DNA of 64,000 bases from JBCBSZ01 sp039185015 (GTDB taxonomy: Bacteria; Actinomycetota; Acidimicrobiia; Acidimicrobiales; Poriferisodalaceae). The stretch lies in assembly GCA_039185015.1 (NCBI GenBank), contig JBCDAU010000007.1:62001-126000 (forward strand), given 5' to 3'. Shown here piece by piece: positions 53,543 to 62,354 of this stretch. The translations under genes were made by a program, and so were the position numbers. Every line of letters begins with the position of its first letter. Position 1 is the first letter of the stretch. The notes under the pieces are model-generated. The model worked only from the letters and a program-made list of their open reading frames with translations, was not told where the DNA came from and searched no databases.

Positions 53543-53743
53543 TCAGCCGCCGTGGGGGCGAGGGTCGCTGAAGATGATGATCGCCAAGACGGTGAGGACG
53601 ACGATCGCGGCGAGGATCGCCCACTGGGCCTGCACCCCCCACCGCTGCCACCACGTGATCTCGTTGCTGTGCCCGGTGCGGCTCGGCGTCGGTCGTCCCT
53701 TGGGTGCGGTCGTCGACTTGTTCGTGCGATTCGAGGAGCTCAC
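53543..53743 (-). CDS. Small tail-anchored-like membrane protein
   Basis: 66 aa. A basic, Ser/Thr-rich cytoplasmic part of ~30 residues is followed by one membrane helix (WAILAAIVVLTVLAIIIF) and a short outer tail. GTG 53743 start without a clear ribosome site. Function unknown. Confidence 0.5.
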   Translation of the reverse strand: MSSSNRTNKSTTAPKGRPTPSRTGHSNEITWWQRWGVQAQWAILAAIVVLTVLAIIIFSDPRPHGG

Positions 53744-53823
53744 GCCTCACCAACGATCCTGTGCGACCGGCGCATTCCCGAGATGGGGGGTGATCTTCGG
53801 GAGGGTGAGACGCCGGTCACACC

Positions 53824-54699
53824 TCAGTGGCGGGGTCGGGCGACGCGCAGGGCCCCCGGCTCGGCATGGAGGCGGACCGGGCTGGGGCCCATCCGCTCTC
53901 CGTCGCCCCAGAGGTCGCCGGCGGCCTCCACCACGACCTCCTTGGCCCGCCAGGTGCGCACCGCCGGGTGATCGAGGTGCTCGCCGGCGAACACCTTCGG
54001 GAAGACCCGCAGCAGCGTGAGCCGGCTGACCGGCGAGATCGAGGTGACGTCGAGGAGCCCGTCGGTCGGATCGGCGTCGGGGCAGATCTGCATCCCTCCA
54101 CCGAACCGGGGGGTGTTGGCGACGGCGAGCATCATCGTCTCGGCGTCCACCTCGGTGCCGTCGAGGGTGAGCATCGCCGGCCAGCTCCGCAGCCGTGGGA
54201 GCTCGACGATGGTCGCTGCGGTGTAGATCCGCGAACCGAGCGGGAGGGGGATGCGGTCAGCAGTCGCGTTCACGACCGCCGAGAAGCCGGCCGTCGCGAC
54301 GCTTGCCGCCCAGCCGTGCTCGGAGCGGATGGCGTCGAGCGGCTGGGTCGGGCCGAGCGCGATCTCGATGGCGGCGTTGGTGTCGTCAGGGATGCCGAGC
54401 GCTGCGGCGAAGTCGTTGCCGGTCCCGACGGGCACCACGCCGAGCTCTCGGTCGGTGCCGGCGAGGTGTTGGATGACGTGATGCACGAGCCCGTCTCCGC
54501 CGACGGCCACGATCCGCCTGACGTGATCGGGCAGCGCGGCGACAGCCGCTCTGGTGGCGTCGGCGTCGTCCGCGTCGAGCTCGGCCGTGACGTGCCCGCG
54601 CCGCGCCGCGGCGCGGCGGAGTCGGCCCACCACCTCTGCCGCCCGACCACGACCGGACGTGTCGTTGGTGACGATGGCGAGGTCCGCACCGGCGCTCAC
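53824..54699 (-). CDS. Diacylglycerol-kinase-family lipid kinase
   Basis: 291 aa. AIVTNDTSGRGRA, the nucleotide loop IVAVGGDGLVHHVIQHLAG, and VVPVGTGNDFAAALGIP are the DAGK catalytic signatures; GGGMQICPDADPTDGLLDV is the conserved second-domain block. Phosphorylates a lipid such as diacylglycerol. GTG 54699 rather than the upstream start, because TACGGT lies 7 nt before it. Confidence 0.9.
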   Translation of the reverse strand: MSAGADLAIVTNDTSGRGRAAEVVGRLRRAAARRGHVTAELDADDADATRAAVAALPDHVRRIVAVGGDGLVHHVIQHLAGTDRELGVVPVGTGNDFAAALGIPDDTNAAIEIALGPTQPLDAIRSEHGWAASVATAGFSAVVNATADRIPLPLGSRIYTAATIVELPRLRSWPAMLTLDGTEVDAETMMLAVANTPRFGGGMQICPDADPTDGLLDVTSISPVSRLTLLRVFPKVFAGEHLDHPAVRTWRAKEVVVEAAGDLWGDGERMGPSPVRLHAEPGALRVARPRH

Positions 54700-54803
54700 G
54701 ACCAGCACCGTACGCGGCGTGCTCCGGCCGCGGAGCGACGATCGGTCGGTGGCCGAACGACGGAGCGAATCGGCGCCTCCCGTGCTATCGTCGGCGTCTC
54801 CAC

Positions 54804-54877
54804 GGGCCGTTGGCGCAGTTGGCTAGCGCGCTTCCCCGACACGGAAGAGGTCACTGGTTCGAGTCCAGTACGGCCCA
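54804..54877 (+). tRNA. tRNA-Val(GAC)
   Basis: Acceptor GGGCCGT / ACGGCCC, D-arm GGCGCAGTTGGCTAGCGC, anticodon stem CTTCC/GGAAG with loop CCGACAC (GAC), T-arm CACTGGTTCGAGTCCAGT. CCA is not encoded. A TATCGT at 54786-54791 is its likely -10. Confidence 0.96.
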
Positions 54878-54892
54878 CCGAGGAACCACGAC

Positions 54893-54930
54893 AGAGCGCC
54901 GGCGATCAGGTCGCCGGCGCTCTCTCGTTC
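54893..54930 (+). terminator. Terminator of tRNA-Val
   Basis: Perfect 13-bp stem AGAGCGCCGGCGA / TCGCCGGCGCTCT with a 5-nt loop, followed by CTCGTTCC. Confidence 0.85.
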
Positions 54931-54959
54931 CTGGCCCGGTTCATCCGGGCGTCACCGAT

Positions 54960-55754
54960 TCAGCGGCGCTCGAAGGTGTTCTGCAGGCCGCCGAGCAGCG
55001 AGCCCTCACCGGCGCTGTTCCCGCCGATCGACGGGGCGTTGGCGATGATGCGGTCGGCCAGCCGCGAGAACGGCAGCGACTGGATCCACACCTTGCCGTG
55101 CCCCGACAGGGTCGCCAGGAACAGGCCCTCGCCGCCGAACACCATCGACTTGAGGTTGCCGGCCCGCTCGATCGAGTACTCGACACCGGGCGTGAATCCG
55201 ACGAGGCAGCCGGTGTCGACCCGCAGCGTGCCGCCGGTCAGCTCCCGCTCGACGACGGTGCCGCCGACCGACACGAACGCCATGCCGTCGCCCTGCAGAC
55301 GCTGGAGGATGAAGCCCTCACCACCGAACAGGCCGGTGCCGAGCTTCTTCTGGAAGGCGATGTCGATCTTCGTGCCGAGCGCGGCGCACAGGAACGCGTC
55401 CTTCTGGACGATCACCTCGCCACCGAGCTGCTCGAGATCCATCGGGACGATCTTCCCGGGGAACTCGGCGGCGAAGGCCGCGTGGACCTTGCCGACGCCC
55501 TCGTTGGTGAAGTGGGTGAGGAACAGCGACTCCTGCGACAGCGCTCGCTTGCCGGCCGACTTGAGCTTGCCCCACATGCCCTGGTCGGGCTCGGAACCGT
55601 CGCCGAGCTTGGTCTCGAAGAGGATGCCGTCCTCCAGGTAGACCATCGCCCCGGCCTCACCGATGACCGTCTCACCCGGGTCGAGCTCGACCTCGACGAA
55701 CTGGAGGTCATCTCCGATGATCCGGTAGTCGACCTCGTGGCTGGTCTTGGCCAT
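54960..55754 (-). CDS. AIM24 / TIGR00266-family protein
   Basis: 264 aa. Repeated beta-strand blocks VIGEAGAMVYLEDGILFETKLGDG, GEVIVQKDAFLCAALGTKIDIAFQKKLGTGLFGGEGFILQRLQGDGMAFVSVGG and MVFGGEGLFLATLSGHGKVWIQSLPFSRLADRI match AIM24 proteins (beta-helix or tryptophan-attenuator-like fold; yeast homolog is mitochondrial). Cellular role not established. ATG 55754 has AGGAGA upstream. Confidence 0.9.
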   Translation of the reverse strand: MAKTSHEVDYRIIGDDLQFVEVELDPGETVIGEAGAMVYLEDGILFETKLGDGSEPDQGMWGKLKSAGKRALSQESLFLTHFTNEGVGKVHAAFAAEFPGKIVPMDLEQLGGEVIVQKDAFLCAALGTKIDIAFQKKLGTGLFGGEGFILQRLQGDGMAFVSVGGTVVERELTGGTLRVDTGCLVGFTPGVEYSIERAGNLKSMVFGGEGLFLATLSGHGKVWIQSLPFSRLADRIIANAPSIGGNSAGEGSLLGGLQNTFERR

Positions 55755-55816
55755 CGCTGATCTCCTGTCTCGATGTTCGCCACCCGAAGGTAGAACGTGG
55801 CGAGCGATCGAGCGGC

Positions 55817-56620
55817 TCAGGCGGTGGAGGCCTCGGTCTCGGCGTCGGTCACCGGTACTCCGTCCTCGTCGTCGAGGCCGTCGAGGAGGCCGGGACCGTC
55901 GTCGACTGGCGCACCATCGTTCTCACCGGACACCGGGTCACCGTCATCGTCATCGGAGGCGGGTTCGCCGGCCTCGTCCGTGGCCCCGTCGGGCTCGCCG
56001 GTGGCCCCGAGGAGGTCGCGGTTGTCGCCGAGCACGTCGGACAGGACGTCGTCGAGCTCGTCGATGCCGGTGCGCTCCTCAGCCGGCGGCTCGTCGGCGA
56101 TCGGCGCGTCGAGGACGCTCTCAAAGTCGAGAAGGTCGTCGTCGACCGGTGACGACATCCGGAGCTCGTCGACGAGCCCGCCGTCGATGCCGCCGACGGC
56201 GACCGGGGCGGCGATCGACGGTTCCTTGGCCGTGCCGCGACGGAAGATCCGTCGCCACAGGCTGACCCGTTCGCGCTGCCCGACGTGGATCCTCAGGCTG
56301 CCGAAGACCGTGATCGCGTCGATCTCGATGGGCGGGAGCTGGCTCCGGGAGCTCGACAGCGGGACCTCGCACGACGACCCACCGAGGAACGCCATGCCGG
56401 AGGGCTGGACGACGGTCCCCTCGGGCACGATCACCTCGACGGTCGCGAAGACCGAGACGATGGAGAACCAGAGCTCATCGGCATCGGTCTCGGCCTGTCG
56501 GAGGTCGAGCAGGCAGCGTCCGAACAGCGTCAACACGCTCGTGTCCTCGGGGACCTTCCACCGGCTGGTCCGGCGGGCGCCTCCGACGACCGAGACGATG
56601 CGCGCCTCGTCCTCTGCCAT
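55817..56620 (-). CDS. LiaF-like / DUF1707-type protein with acidic tail
   Basis: 267 aa. IVSVVGGARRTSRWKVPEDTSVLTLFGRCLLDLRQAE and VFATVEVIVPEGTVVQPSGMAFLGGSS repeat the beta-solenoid pattern of the LiaF C-terminal ('cell-wall-active antibiotic response') domain. The last ~120 residues are very rich in Asp/Glu. It has no membrane helix, so it would act in the cytoplasm. Possibly linked to envelope stress, but no kinase or regulator is adjacent. Confidence 0.68.
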   Translation of the reverse strand: MAEDEARIVSVVGGARRTSRWKVPEDTSVLTLFGRCLLDLRQAETDADELWFSIVSVFATVEVIVPEGTVVQPSGMAFLGGSSCEVPLSSSRSQLPPIEIDAITVFGSLRIHVGQRERVSLWRRIFRRGTAKEPSIAAPVAVGGIDGGLVDELRMSSPVDDDLLDFESVLDAPIADEPPAEERTGIDELDDVLSDVLGDNRDLLGATGEPDGATDEAGEPASDDDDGDPVSGENDGAPVDDGPGLLDGLDDEDGVPVTDAETEASTA

Positions 56621-56689
56621 GAGGTGCCTGTCGGCCGATCACGGGGTCGGTTTGAGCGGATCGGCCCTGGTGAGAGCGGCGCTCGACTC

Positions 56690-57097
56690 CTAGCTGAAGC
56701 CGCCGTCCACGCCCTCGGGGCGGACCTCGAGCTGTGCGGCGACGTCGTGGGGGGCCGGGAGATCGCTCCGCTCGAAGCTCGGCTCGCCCTCGGTCTGCTC
56801 GGCCCAGCGTCGGAGCACCTCCCAGGCGTAGATGCCGGTGGCGTGCCCGTCGCTCCAGTCGATGCCGAGACCCCAGTTGCCCACCAGGCGGGCATCGGAG
56901 ATCCGGATGTCGGCGATGGCGGCCGGGGCGGCGACGGGCTGGCCGAGCTCGCGACGGCCGCGGCACTGCGCGCAGGGACAGGCCAGGCGCAGTGGTCCGA
57001 CCGCGAAGGTCGCCTCGTAGCCATCGCTGAATCGCAGCCAGACGTGGGAGCTGCGATCGACCTCGATCTGGTCGACCTCGAAGCGGGCATCGGCCAT
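56690..57097 (-). CDS. DUF971-domain protein
   Basis: 135 aa. HVWLRFSDGYEATFAVGPLRLACPCAQCRG carries the conserved CxCxxC of DUF971 (gamma-butyrobetaine-hydroxylase N-terminal-like; possible Fe-S or Zn site), and LVGNWGLGIDWSDGHATGIYAWEVLR is the second block. Linked in other genomes to Fe-S cluster functions. ATG 57097 is 6 nt from TACGGT; divergent from the quinone oxidoreductase gene. Confidence 0.87.
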   Translation of the reverse strand: MADARFEVDQIEVDRSSHVWLRFSDGYEATFAVGPLRLACPCAQCRGRRELGQPVAAPAAIADIRISDARLVGNWGLGIDWSDGHATGIYAWEVLRRWAEQTEGEPSFERSDLPAPHDVAAQLEVRPEGVDGGFS

Positions 57098-57160
57098 GGC
57101 CAAACCGTACTGGCGTCGGGACGCGCAGCCCCTGTCCCGTCGCTGACTACGGTGCCGGGC

Positions 57161-58141
57161 ATGCGAGCGATCGTCCTGGACGAACACGGCGGGCCCGAGG
57201 TGTTGCAGGTCCGCACGGTGCCCGACCCGGTGCCCGGTCCCGAGGAGGTCCTGGTCGACGTCGTCGCCACGGCCCTCAACCGGGCCGACGTGCTCCAGCG
57301 GATGGGCCTCTATCCGGGGCCGCCCACCGAGTTCGAGATCCCGGGCCTCGAGTACGCCGGCCGGGTGGCCGCCGTCGGTGAGCGGGTCCGCTCCTGGCGG
57401 GTCGGCGACGAGGTGATGGGCATCGTCGGTGGTGGCGCCTACGCAGAGCGCCTCACCACCCACGAGCGTGCGGCGCTCCCCGTGCCGTCGACGGTGCCGT
57501 TGACCGACGCGGCGGCGCTGCCCGAGGTGTACCTCACCGCGTACGACGCCCTGGTCGTGCAGGGGGGCATGACCTCCGGTCGGTGGGCGCTCGTCCACGC
57601 CGGCGCCAGCGGGGTGGGCACGGCGGCCATCCAGATCATGAAGGCGATCGGCGCCCGGATCATCGTGACCGCGTCCTCGGGAAAGGTCGCCGCCTGCCGT
57701 GAGCTCGGCGCGGACGTCGCCGTCGACTACACGAGCGAGTCCTTCGTCGAGGCGGTGACCGAGGCGACCGGCGGTCTCGGCGTCGACTGCGTGCTCGACG
57801 TGATCGGCGGGGAGTACCTCAACGACAACGTCGACGCCGTTCGGGTCGGCGGTCGGATCATCCAGGTCGGGGTGATGGGACAGGGCAAGGCCGACTTCGT
57901 GCTCGGCAAGCTGCTCCCGAAGCGCGCCGCGCTCATCGGCACCGTGCTCCGCTCCCGTCCGCTGGAGGAGAAGATCGCCCTGGCGCAGCGGTTCCGGGCC
58001 GAGCTGATGCCCCTGTTCGAGTCCGGGGCCATGGGTCCGGTGATCGACTCGCGCTTCACCCTCGACGACCTCCCCGCTGCCCACGAGCGGATGGAGAGCA
58101 ACGCCAACGTCGGCAAGATCCTCGTCGACGTGGTGGGCTGA
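57161..58141 (+). CDS. Zinc-independent quinone oxidoreductase (MDR family, PIG3-like)
   Basis: 326 aa. MRAIVLDEHGGPEVLQV, ALNRADVLQRMGLYPGPP, the NADPH motif VHAGASGVGTAAIQIMKAIGARII and GLGVDCVLDVIGGEYL identify the PIG3/QOR branch; no structural or catalytic zinc ligands are seen. Reduces quinones with NADPH. TACGGT is 7 nt before the ATG. The stop overlaps the next gene's start (TGATG). Confidence 0.9.
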   Translation: MRAIVLDEHGGPEVLQVRTVPDPVPGPEEVLVDVVATALNRADVLQRMGLYPGPPTEFEIPGLEYAGRVAAVGERVRSWRVGDEVMGIVGGGAYAERLTTHERAALPVPSTVPLTDAAALPEVYLTAYDALVVQGGMTSGRWALVHAGASGVGTAAIQIMKAIGARIIVTASSGKVAACRELGADVAVDYTSESFVEAVTEATGGLGVDCVLDVIGGEYLNDNVDAVRVGGRIIQVGVMGQGKADFVLGKLLPKRAALIGTVLRSRPLEEKIALAQRFRAELMPLFESGAMGPVIDSRFTLDDLPAAHERMESNANVGKILVDVVG

Positions 58142-58815
58142 TGGAGCTCCTCCTGATCCGACACGGCCAGCCCGAGTGGGTGCGCGACGGCCGCAACGTC
58201 GACGATCCTCGGCTCACAGCGCTCGGGGAGGAGCAGGCGCGACGGGCAGCGAAGGCCGTCGCCGGCCTCGAGGTCGACCGGCTGCTCGTCTCGCCGCTGC
58301 TGCGAGCGCAACAGACCTGCGCGCCGATCGCCGCGGAGCTCGGGATGGAGCCGGAGACGCTCGACTGGCTCGCCGAGCTCCGCAACCCGGTCTGGGACGG
58401 CACCGACCACGATGTCGAACGCATCTTCTCCGAGGCTCGCCGCCGACCGGCCGAGGCCCACTGGGACGGGCTCGAGGGCGGCGAGAGCTTCCGTGAGTTC
58501 CATGACCGGGTGGTCACCGGCCTCCGCGGCTTCCTCGCCGAACGGGGCGTCCGCCCGGACCCGACCGACTACCCGGTGTGGGAGGTGGACGAGCCCGGCG
58601 AGCGGGTCGTCGTCGTCGCCCATGCCGGGACGAACTCCGTGATCCTCACCCACCTCCTGGGTGTGCAGCCGGTGCCGTGGGAGTGGGAGCGCTTCGTGTT
58701 GCATCACGCGTCGATCAGCGTGGCGCTGGCCGTCCCCATCGCCGGGCACCGGTCGTTCAGCCTGCTGCGCCTCAGCGACACCCGGCACCTCCCCGGCGAG
58801 CTCGAGACCCGCTGA
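58141..58815 (+). CDS. Histidine-phosphatase-superfamily protein
   Basis: 224 aa. LLIRHGQPEW (catalytic RHG), LVSPLLRAQQTC (Arg), GGESFREFHDRV and VVVAHAGTNSVI (second His) form the phosphoglycerate-mutase-like active site. Acts on a small phosphate ester or phosphoprotein. Coupled to the quinone oxidoreductase gene by a 1-bp overlap. Confidence 0.9.
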   Translation: MELLLIRHGQPEWVRDGRNVDDPRLTALGEEQARRAAKAVAGLEVDRLLVSPLLRAQQTCAPIAAELGMEPETLDWLAELRNPVWDGTDHDVERIFSEARRRPAEAHWDGLEGGESFREFHDRVVTGLRGFLAERGVRPDPTDYPVWEVDEPGERVVVVAHAGTNSVILTHLLGVQPVPWEWERFVLHHASISVALAVPIAGHRSFSLLRLSDTRHLPGELETR

Positions 58816-58867
58816 GGCAACGCCCGCTCGCCCGGGCCGAAGAGACGGCCGGTCGATGGGGCCGCCC

Positions 58868-59284
58868 TCAGCCGGCCAGCCCGTGCTCGGCCAACCAGTC
58901 GGGGTCGGGGGGGATGAGCTGGAGCACGTCGAGCAGCAGGCCGTCCGGTGCAGGGGCGAAGAACTGCCGTTGGCCCCAGGGGTGGTCGACGGGCTCGGCG
59001 AGGGGCGGGACGCCCGCCGCGACGAGGTCGGCGTGGACAGCGTGCGCGTCCTCGACGACCACGGCGATGGCGGTGCCACGCACGGCGTGGCGGTGCGACG
59101 GCGGGACCGACTCGTGGTCGGCCGCCGTGATGGCGACCTCCCAGTCGGGGTGGTCCGGCTGGACGAGGCTCATGAACCAGCCGATGTCGAGCTGGGCCTC
59201 GAAGCCGAGGTGCTCGACGAAGAACGCGGCCATGGCCGCCGGGTCGCTGGCGAAGATCGAGGTGACGGAACGGTCGTAGCGCAT
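58868..59284 (-). CDS. VOC-family (glyoxalase/dioxygenase-like) protein
   Basis: 138 aa. One VOC repeat pair: SIFASDPAAMAAFFVEHLGFEAQLDIGWF and VVVEDAHAVHADLVAAGVPPLAEPVDHPWGQRQFFAPAPDGLLLDVLQ. ATG 59284 has GGAGGA upstream. Divergent from a TetR regulator that shares its control region, so it is probably induced by the ligand of that regulator. Confidence 0.85.
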   Translation of the reverse strand: MRYDRSVTSIFASDPAAMAAFFVEHLGFEAQLDIGWFMSLVQPDHPDWEVAITAADHESVPPSHRHAVRGTAIAVVVEDAHAVHADLVAAGVPPLAEPVDHPWGQRQFFAPAPDGLLLDVLQLIPPDPDWLAEHGLAG

Positions 59285-59307
59285 GGGGTCCTCCCGGTGC
59301 TCGTGTT

Positions 59308-59338
59308 ACTACACCTGTAGTGCTACTACACTTGTCGT
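59308..59338. promoter_or_regulatory. Tandem operators between the VOC and TetR genes
   Basis: ACTACACCTGTAGT (59308-59321, perfect 6-bp arms) and ACTACACTTGTCGT (59325-59338) repeat with a 17-bp period. AT-rich for this genome. Two overlapping-face TetR dimers would cover both divergent promoters. Confidence 0.75.
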
Positions 59339-59361
59339 AACCGAGTCGAGGGGTCACCGGC

Positions 59362-59937
59362 ATGAACGAGGTCACACGGGCGGAGTCGCTGGCCGACGCC
59401 GGCCTCGCCGTGGTCGCCGCTCAGGGGATGCGCGGGCTGACCCACCGGGCCGTCGACCGTGAGGCCGGCGTCCCACAGGGCACCTGCTCGAACTACTTCC
59501 GCACCCGCGACGAGCTGATCGTCGCCCTCGGGCATCGGATCTTCGAGCGGCTCACACCCGACGAGGAGTACCTCGACGACCGGGCAGCCGGGCCACCGAC
59601 CCGCGACCGGTGGGTGCGGCTCATGGTCGAGCTGCTCGATCGGGCCCACGCTGCGCCCGACCTCCACCTCGCGCTGTTGGAGCTACGGCTCGAAGCGACC
59701 AGGCGTCCGGAGCTGGCCGAGCCGTTGAGCGCCGTGATTCGGGGCGCGCTCGAGGCCGACCTCGCGTTCCACGAGTCGTCCGGCCTCCCCGGCGGGGCCG
59801 AGGAGATCGTCCTGATGCACCTCGCCGTCGGCGGACTGATCACCGAGCTGCTGACGCTGCCCGACGCGCTCGGCATCACGGATCCCGAGGCCGTCCTCGC
59901 CGTGCTCGTCGATCGGCTGGTCTTCGCCGCGACCTGA
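59362..59937 (+). CDS. TetR/AcrR-family regulator
   Basis: 191 aa. HTH in LADAGLAVVAAQGMRGLTHRAVDREAGVPQGTCSNYFRTRDELIVALGHRIF; variable helical ligand domain. Probably represses itself and the divergent VOC gene through the paired operators. Confidence 0.92.
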   Translation: MNEVTRAESLADAGLAVVAAQGMRGLTHRAVDREAGVPQGTCSNYFRTRDELIVALGHRIFERLTPDEEYLDDRAAGPPTRDRWVRLMVELLDRAHAAPDLHLALLELRLEATRRPELAEPLSAVIRGALEADLAFHESSGLPGGAEEIVLMHLAVGGLITELLTLPDALGITDPEAVLAVLVDRLVFAAT

Positions 59938-59958
59938 CCGGCGGAGCGCGACGGGTCG

Positions 59959-60981
59959 TCAGCCTCGGCGTTGCAGGAGTCCGGCGAGGTTGTCCGGGCC
60001 GAGGTACTGCATGGCGTCGGGCGTGCCCCCGTCGAAGATCGCCGTCAGGTCGGCGAGGACCGACCGACCGATGTCGAGCAGCGCATCCGGGAGCGCGCCG
60101 GCGAGATGCGGCACGCAGATCGCGCGCTCGGCGTCCCGGATCGGATGGTCGCTGCCGAGCGGCTCGTTCGGAAACACGTCGGTGGCGACGGCGAACCGGC
60201 CGGCGGTGACCAGCTCGGTCATGGCTGCGAAGTCGACCAGGTGGGCGCGGCTGACGAGCACCAGGAGCTGATCGCTTCGGAGGCGGCCGAGTCGTGTGGC
60301 GTCGAGCAGGTGGCGGTTCTCGGGCGTCGGCGCGGCGAGGACGAAGACGACGTCGGCTCGGTTCAACAGCGCATCGAGATCGACCGGCTCGATCCCGCGG
60401 GCTCGCAGCGCAGCGTCGCCGGCCGGCGGGTCGTAGGCGAGGATGCGAACCCGGAACGGCTCGAGGAGCTCCTGCAGCCGTACCGAGATGCCGCCGGCGC
60501 CGACGAAGCCGACCGTCGCGCCGACGAGCGTCGCGTTGGTGCGGTTGCCATCGTGGAGCCAGCGCTCGGTCCGTTCCCGCATGGCCCGGTCGGCCGCGAC
60601 GACGCCTCGCCGCCCCGCGAGGGCGAGCGCCAAGGCCATCTCGGCCACGACCCGCCCGAACGACGGCGCACAGGAGCCGACTCGGACGCCGCGTTCCACC
60701 AGTCCGACGAGCCCGAGCCCGTGCTCCTCGAAGCCGCCGGCCACCTCGAGCACCGCTCGAACGGGTGACTCGTCGAGAGCGACGACGCCGTGCCGCCAGT
60801 CGGCGTAGACGATGGCATCGGCTCGGGGGAGCGCCTCGAGGAGGTGCTCGGTCGGCATCGGCTCGTCTCGGCCCCACAGGACCTCGAATCGCTCGTGGAG
60901 CGTGGCCCACGTGGCCTCGTCGAAGATCTCGTCGACCCGGCGGAAGGCCGGGTCGACGATCACAGCCGGTCGGCGGTCCAT
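59959..60981 (-). CDS. D-isomer-specific 2-hydroxyacid dehydrogenase
   Basis: 340 aa. NAD loop ATVGFVGAGGISVRLQELL, catalytic Arg in LVSRAHLVDFAAM, Glu in DVFPNEPLGSD, His in CVPHLAGALPD. Reduces or oxidises a 2-hydroxy/2-oxo acid. ATG 60981 overlaps the end of the GH32 gene by 22 bp, which makes it the last gene of the sugar operon; the substrate may be a sugar-derived acid. Confidence 0.9.
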   Translation of the reverse strand: MDRRPAVIVDPAFRRVDEIFDEATWATLHERFEVLWGRDEPMPTEHLLEALPRADAIVYADWRHGVVALDESPVRAVLEVAGGFEEHGLGLVGLVERGVRVGSCAPSFGRVVAEMALALALAGRRGVVAADRAMRERTERWLHDGNRTNATLVGATVGFVGAGGISVRLQELLEPFRVRILAYDPPAGDAALRARGIEPVDLDALLNRADVVFVLAAPTPENRHLLDATRLGRLRSDQLLVLVSRAHLVDFAAMTELVTAGRFAVATDVFPNEPLGSDHPIRDAERAICVPHLAGALPDALLDIGRSVLADLTAIFDGGTPDAMQYLGPDNLAGLLQRRG

Positions 60982-62354
60982 CGTCGTACCTCGGTGCGCA
61001 CCGGTGTCGCGCCGATGTTGGTGACCTCGACCTCGATCGGGCTCGTGCCCTCCCATCCGACGAAGGACTGCGAGGCGCCGCCGTCGCAGAAGACCTCGAG
61101 GCTGCCGTGGTCGACGACCACGAGCAGCGTCCGCTCGTCGGAGCTCGGGTCGAGCGCCGAGCGCGACGTCGCCGGGGCACGTTCGGACGGTCGTTCGATC
61201 GCGACCACGTCACCCTGCACCCTGATCGTCGTGGTGAGCGCTGTCTCCGGATCGTGCAGCCGGAGCTCGACCGAGCGTCGCTGGTCGACGCCGAGCTCGA
61301 CGGCGATCGCCGCGCACCGTCCGGCGGCGAACGTCGGGGCTCGCTCGCCAGGTCGGGTGGTGCACCGTTCGGTCTCGCCGTCGGGGAGCACCGGCTGCTG
61401 CACCAATCGTGGCCGCCCACCGAACCTGCGGAGGTCGAGTCGACGTGGCACCGACATCCGTCCCCGCCACGGCCGTTGGATGCCGGTGGTGTCGAGGCGC
61501 TCGTCCAACCAGGCGATGGCCACCGCGTCCGCTCCGTCGGCGCGATCCCAGGCCATCGCGGCGTAGAGGGCGACCCCGTCGTCGAGGGCGCGCCAGGGCT
61601 CGGTCGGATCGAGCGGGCTGAACACGACGCCGTCGAAGTCACCGACGGCCCAGAAGACCCGGGCTTCGGGGCCTCCCTCTCGGGTCGGGATGGCACAGAC
61701 CATCGCGACCCATCGGTCCTCCCCGGTCTCGTCGCGGAGCACGAACAGATCGGGCACCTCGAGGATCGGATCCCGGTGGGGGAGCACCGGCCGGAACGTG
61801 GCCGATCGCGTCCAGGACCGGAGGTCGGCACTGGTGAAGAACCAGAGCTCGGTCTCCACCGCGAGCACCATGGTCCACCACGAGCCGTCGTCACCGTCGT
61901 GCCGTCGGACCTTCGGGTCGCGGAAGTTCCTGATGCCGGCCGGCGGGGAGAGCACGGGGTTGCCGTCGAACTTGGACCAGGTGTCGCCGTCATCGCTGTG
62001 GGCGAGGCTCTGTCGCTGCCGGCCACCGTCGTCGTGGGTGAACACGGCGACGAGCGAGCCGGCTCCGAAGCCGGACGTCCCGCGATCGTCCGCGACGGTC
62101 GTGCCCGAGAAGATGAGGCCGTGCTCGTCCGGCGCCATGGCGATCGGCCGGTGCTCCCACCGGACGAGGTCGCGACTGACCGCATGGCCCCAGTGCAGGT
62201 TGCCCCAGTCGGTCGAGTCCGGGTTGTGCTGGAAGTAGAGGTGGTACAGGCCGCGGTGGCGGACGAGGCCGTTGGGGTCGTTCAACCAGCCGCTGGGCGG
62301 CGTGAAGTGCAACAGCGGTCGGTCGGCCCCCGGCGGGGCGTGGCTCGTGCTCAA
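60960..62354 (-). CDS. GH32 beta-fructosidase (invertase/levanase type)
   Basis: 464 aa. Nucleophile in WLNDPNGLV, transition-state RDP in FRDPKV, and acid/base Glu in LEVPDLFVL (the usual ECP reads EVP). A C-terminal beta-sandwich follows (~330-464). No signal peptide is seen, so imported sucrose or fructo-oligosaccharides are cleaved inside the cell. TTG 62354 overlaps the permease stop (TTGA) and follows GAAGG; a longer frame upstream is possible. Confidence 0.9.
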   Translation of the reverse strand: MSTSHAPPGADRPLLHFTPPSGWLNDPNGLVRHRGLYHLYFQHNPDSTDWGNLHWGHAVSRDLVRWEHRPIAMAPDEHGLIFSGTTVADDRGTSGFGAGSLVAVFTHDDGGRQRQSLAHSDDGDTWSKFDGNPVLSPPAGIRNFRDPKVRRHDGDDGSWWTMVLAVETELWFFTSADLRSWTRSATFRPVLPHRDPILEVPDLFVLRDETGEDRWVAMVCAIPTREGGPEARVFWAVGDFDGVVFSPLDPTEPWRALDDGVALYAAMAWDRADGADAVAIAWLDERLDTTGIQRPWRGRMSVPRRLDLRRFGGRPRLVQQPVLPDGETERCTTRPGERAPTFAAGRCAAIAVELGVDQRRSVELRLHDPETALTTTIRVQGDVVAIERPSERAPATSRSALDPSSDERTLLVVVDHGSLEVFCDGGASQSFVGWEGTSPIEVEVTNIGATPVRTEVRRWTADRL

